A stretch of 6,095 nucleotides of DNA from contig WRIA01000039.1 of assembly GCA_009782975.1 (NCBI GenBank), forward strand, positions 1 through 6,095, given 5' to 3'. The translations under genes were made by a program, and so were the position numbers. Below, piece by piece: positions 6,071 through 6,095 of the stretch. A model generated the notes under the pieces. It did no database searches and was not told the origin of the DNA. It saw only the letters and a list, made by a program, of their open reading frames with translations. The DNA is from Clostridiales bacterium. GTDB lineage: Bacteria; Bacillota_B; Dehalobacteriia; UBA4068. Within the stretch, counting starts at the first letter, position 1. The number at the start of each line of letters is the position of its first letter.

Positions 6071-6095
6071 CTGATTTTTATCTGTCTTCTATTTG

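Noticed and set aside
6078..6095. Possible last codons (QIEDR then TAA, minus strand) of a gene upstream of mnmE.
   Set aside because: Five codons are too few to assign; the position before the hairpin is suggestive only.

Overview
The window is a chromosomal segment from a Bacillota-type bacterium, most likely a clostridial or Negativicutes-like lineage; the genus cannot be fixed from the sequence. The clues are the leftward gene run mnmE-mnmG-rsmG, two perfect copies of the ParB site parS directly after rsmG, strong AGGAG-type ribosome sites, and a partial protein that appears to carry a 'stalk' (copper amine oxidase N-terminal-like) domain. The host genes are GC-rich and use ATA for isoleucine often. 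The insertion sequence between them is visibly less GC-rich.

Right to left, which is the direction of host transcription: positions 5999-6095 hold a GC-rich hairpin (probable terminator) and the leader of mnmE. Positions 1955-5998 hold a compact three-gene unit. mnmE and mnmG encode the two partners of the enzyme that modifies wobble uridine-34 of tRNAs, and they are separated by 22 bases. rsmG encodes the 16S rRNA G527 methyltransferase and overlaps mnmG by four bases (ATGA). All three are full length with intact signature motifs. Positions 1891-1940 hold two identical 18-bp palindromes containing perfect parS, 32 bp apart. In Bacillota this block usually lies close to oriC and is followed by noc/parA/parB, so the replication origin is expected beyond the right edge.

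That usual order is broken here. Immediately after parS lies a complete IS481-type insertion sequence (769-1841) with imperfect 26-bp terminal inverted repeats and one intact DDE transposase gene pointing the opposite way to the host genes. No target duplication is visible. Its transposase leader can fold into a stem that covers the start region. Left of the element a strong leftward promoter (extended -10) drives a gene that runs off the left edge. Its 213 visible residues are a helical N-terminal region followed by a stalk-like domain.

No RNA gene, CRISPR array or defence system is seen. The most interesting parts are the tandem parS, the insertion-sequence junction beside it, the transposase leader fold, and the unassigned left-edge protein.
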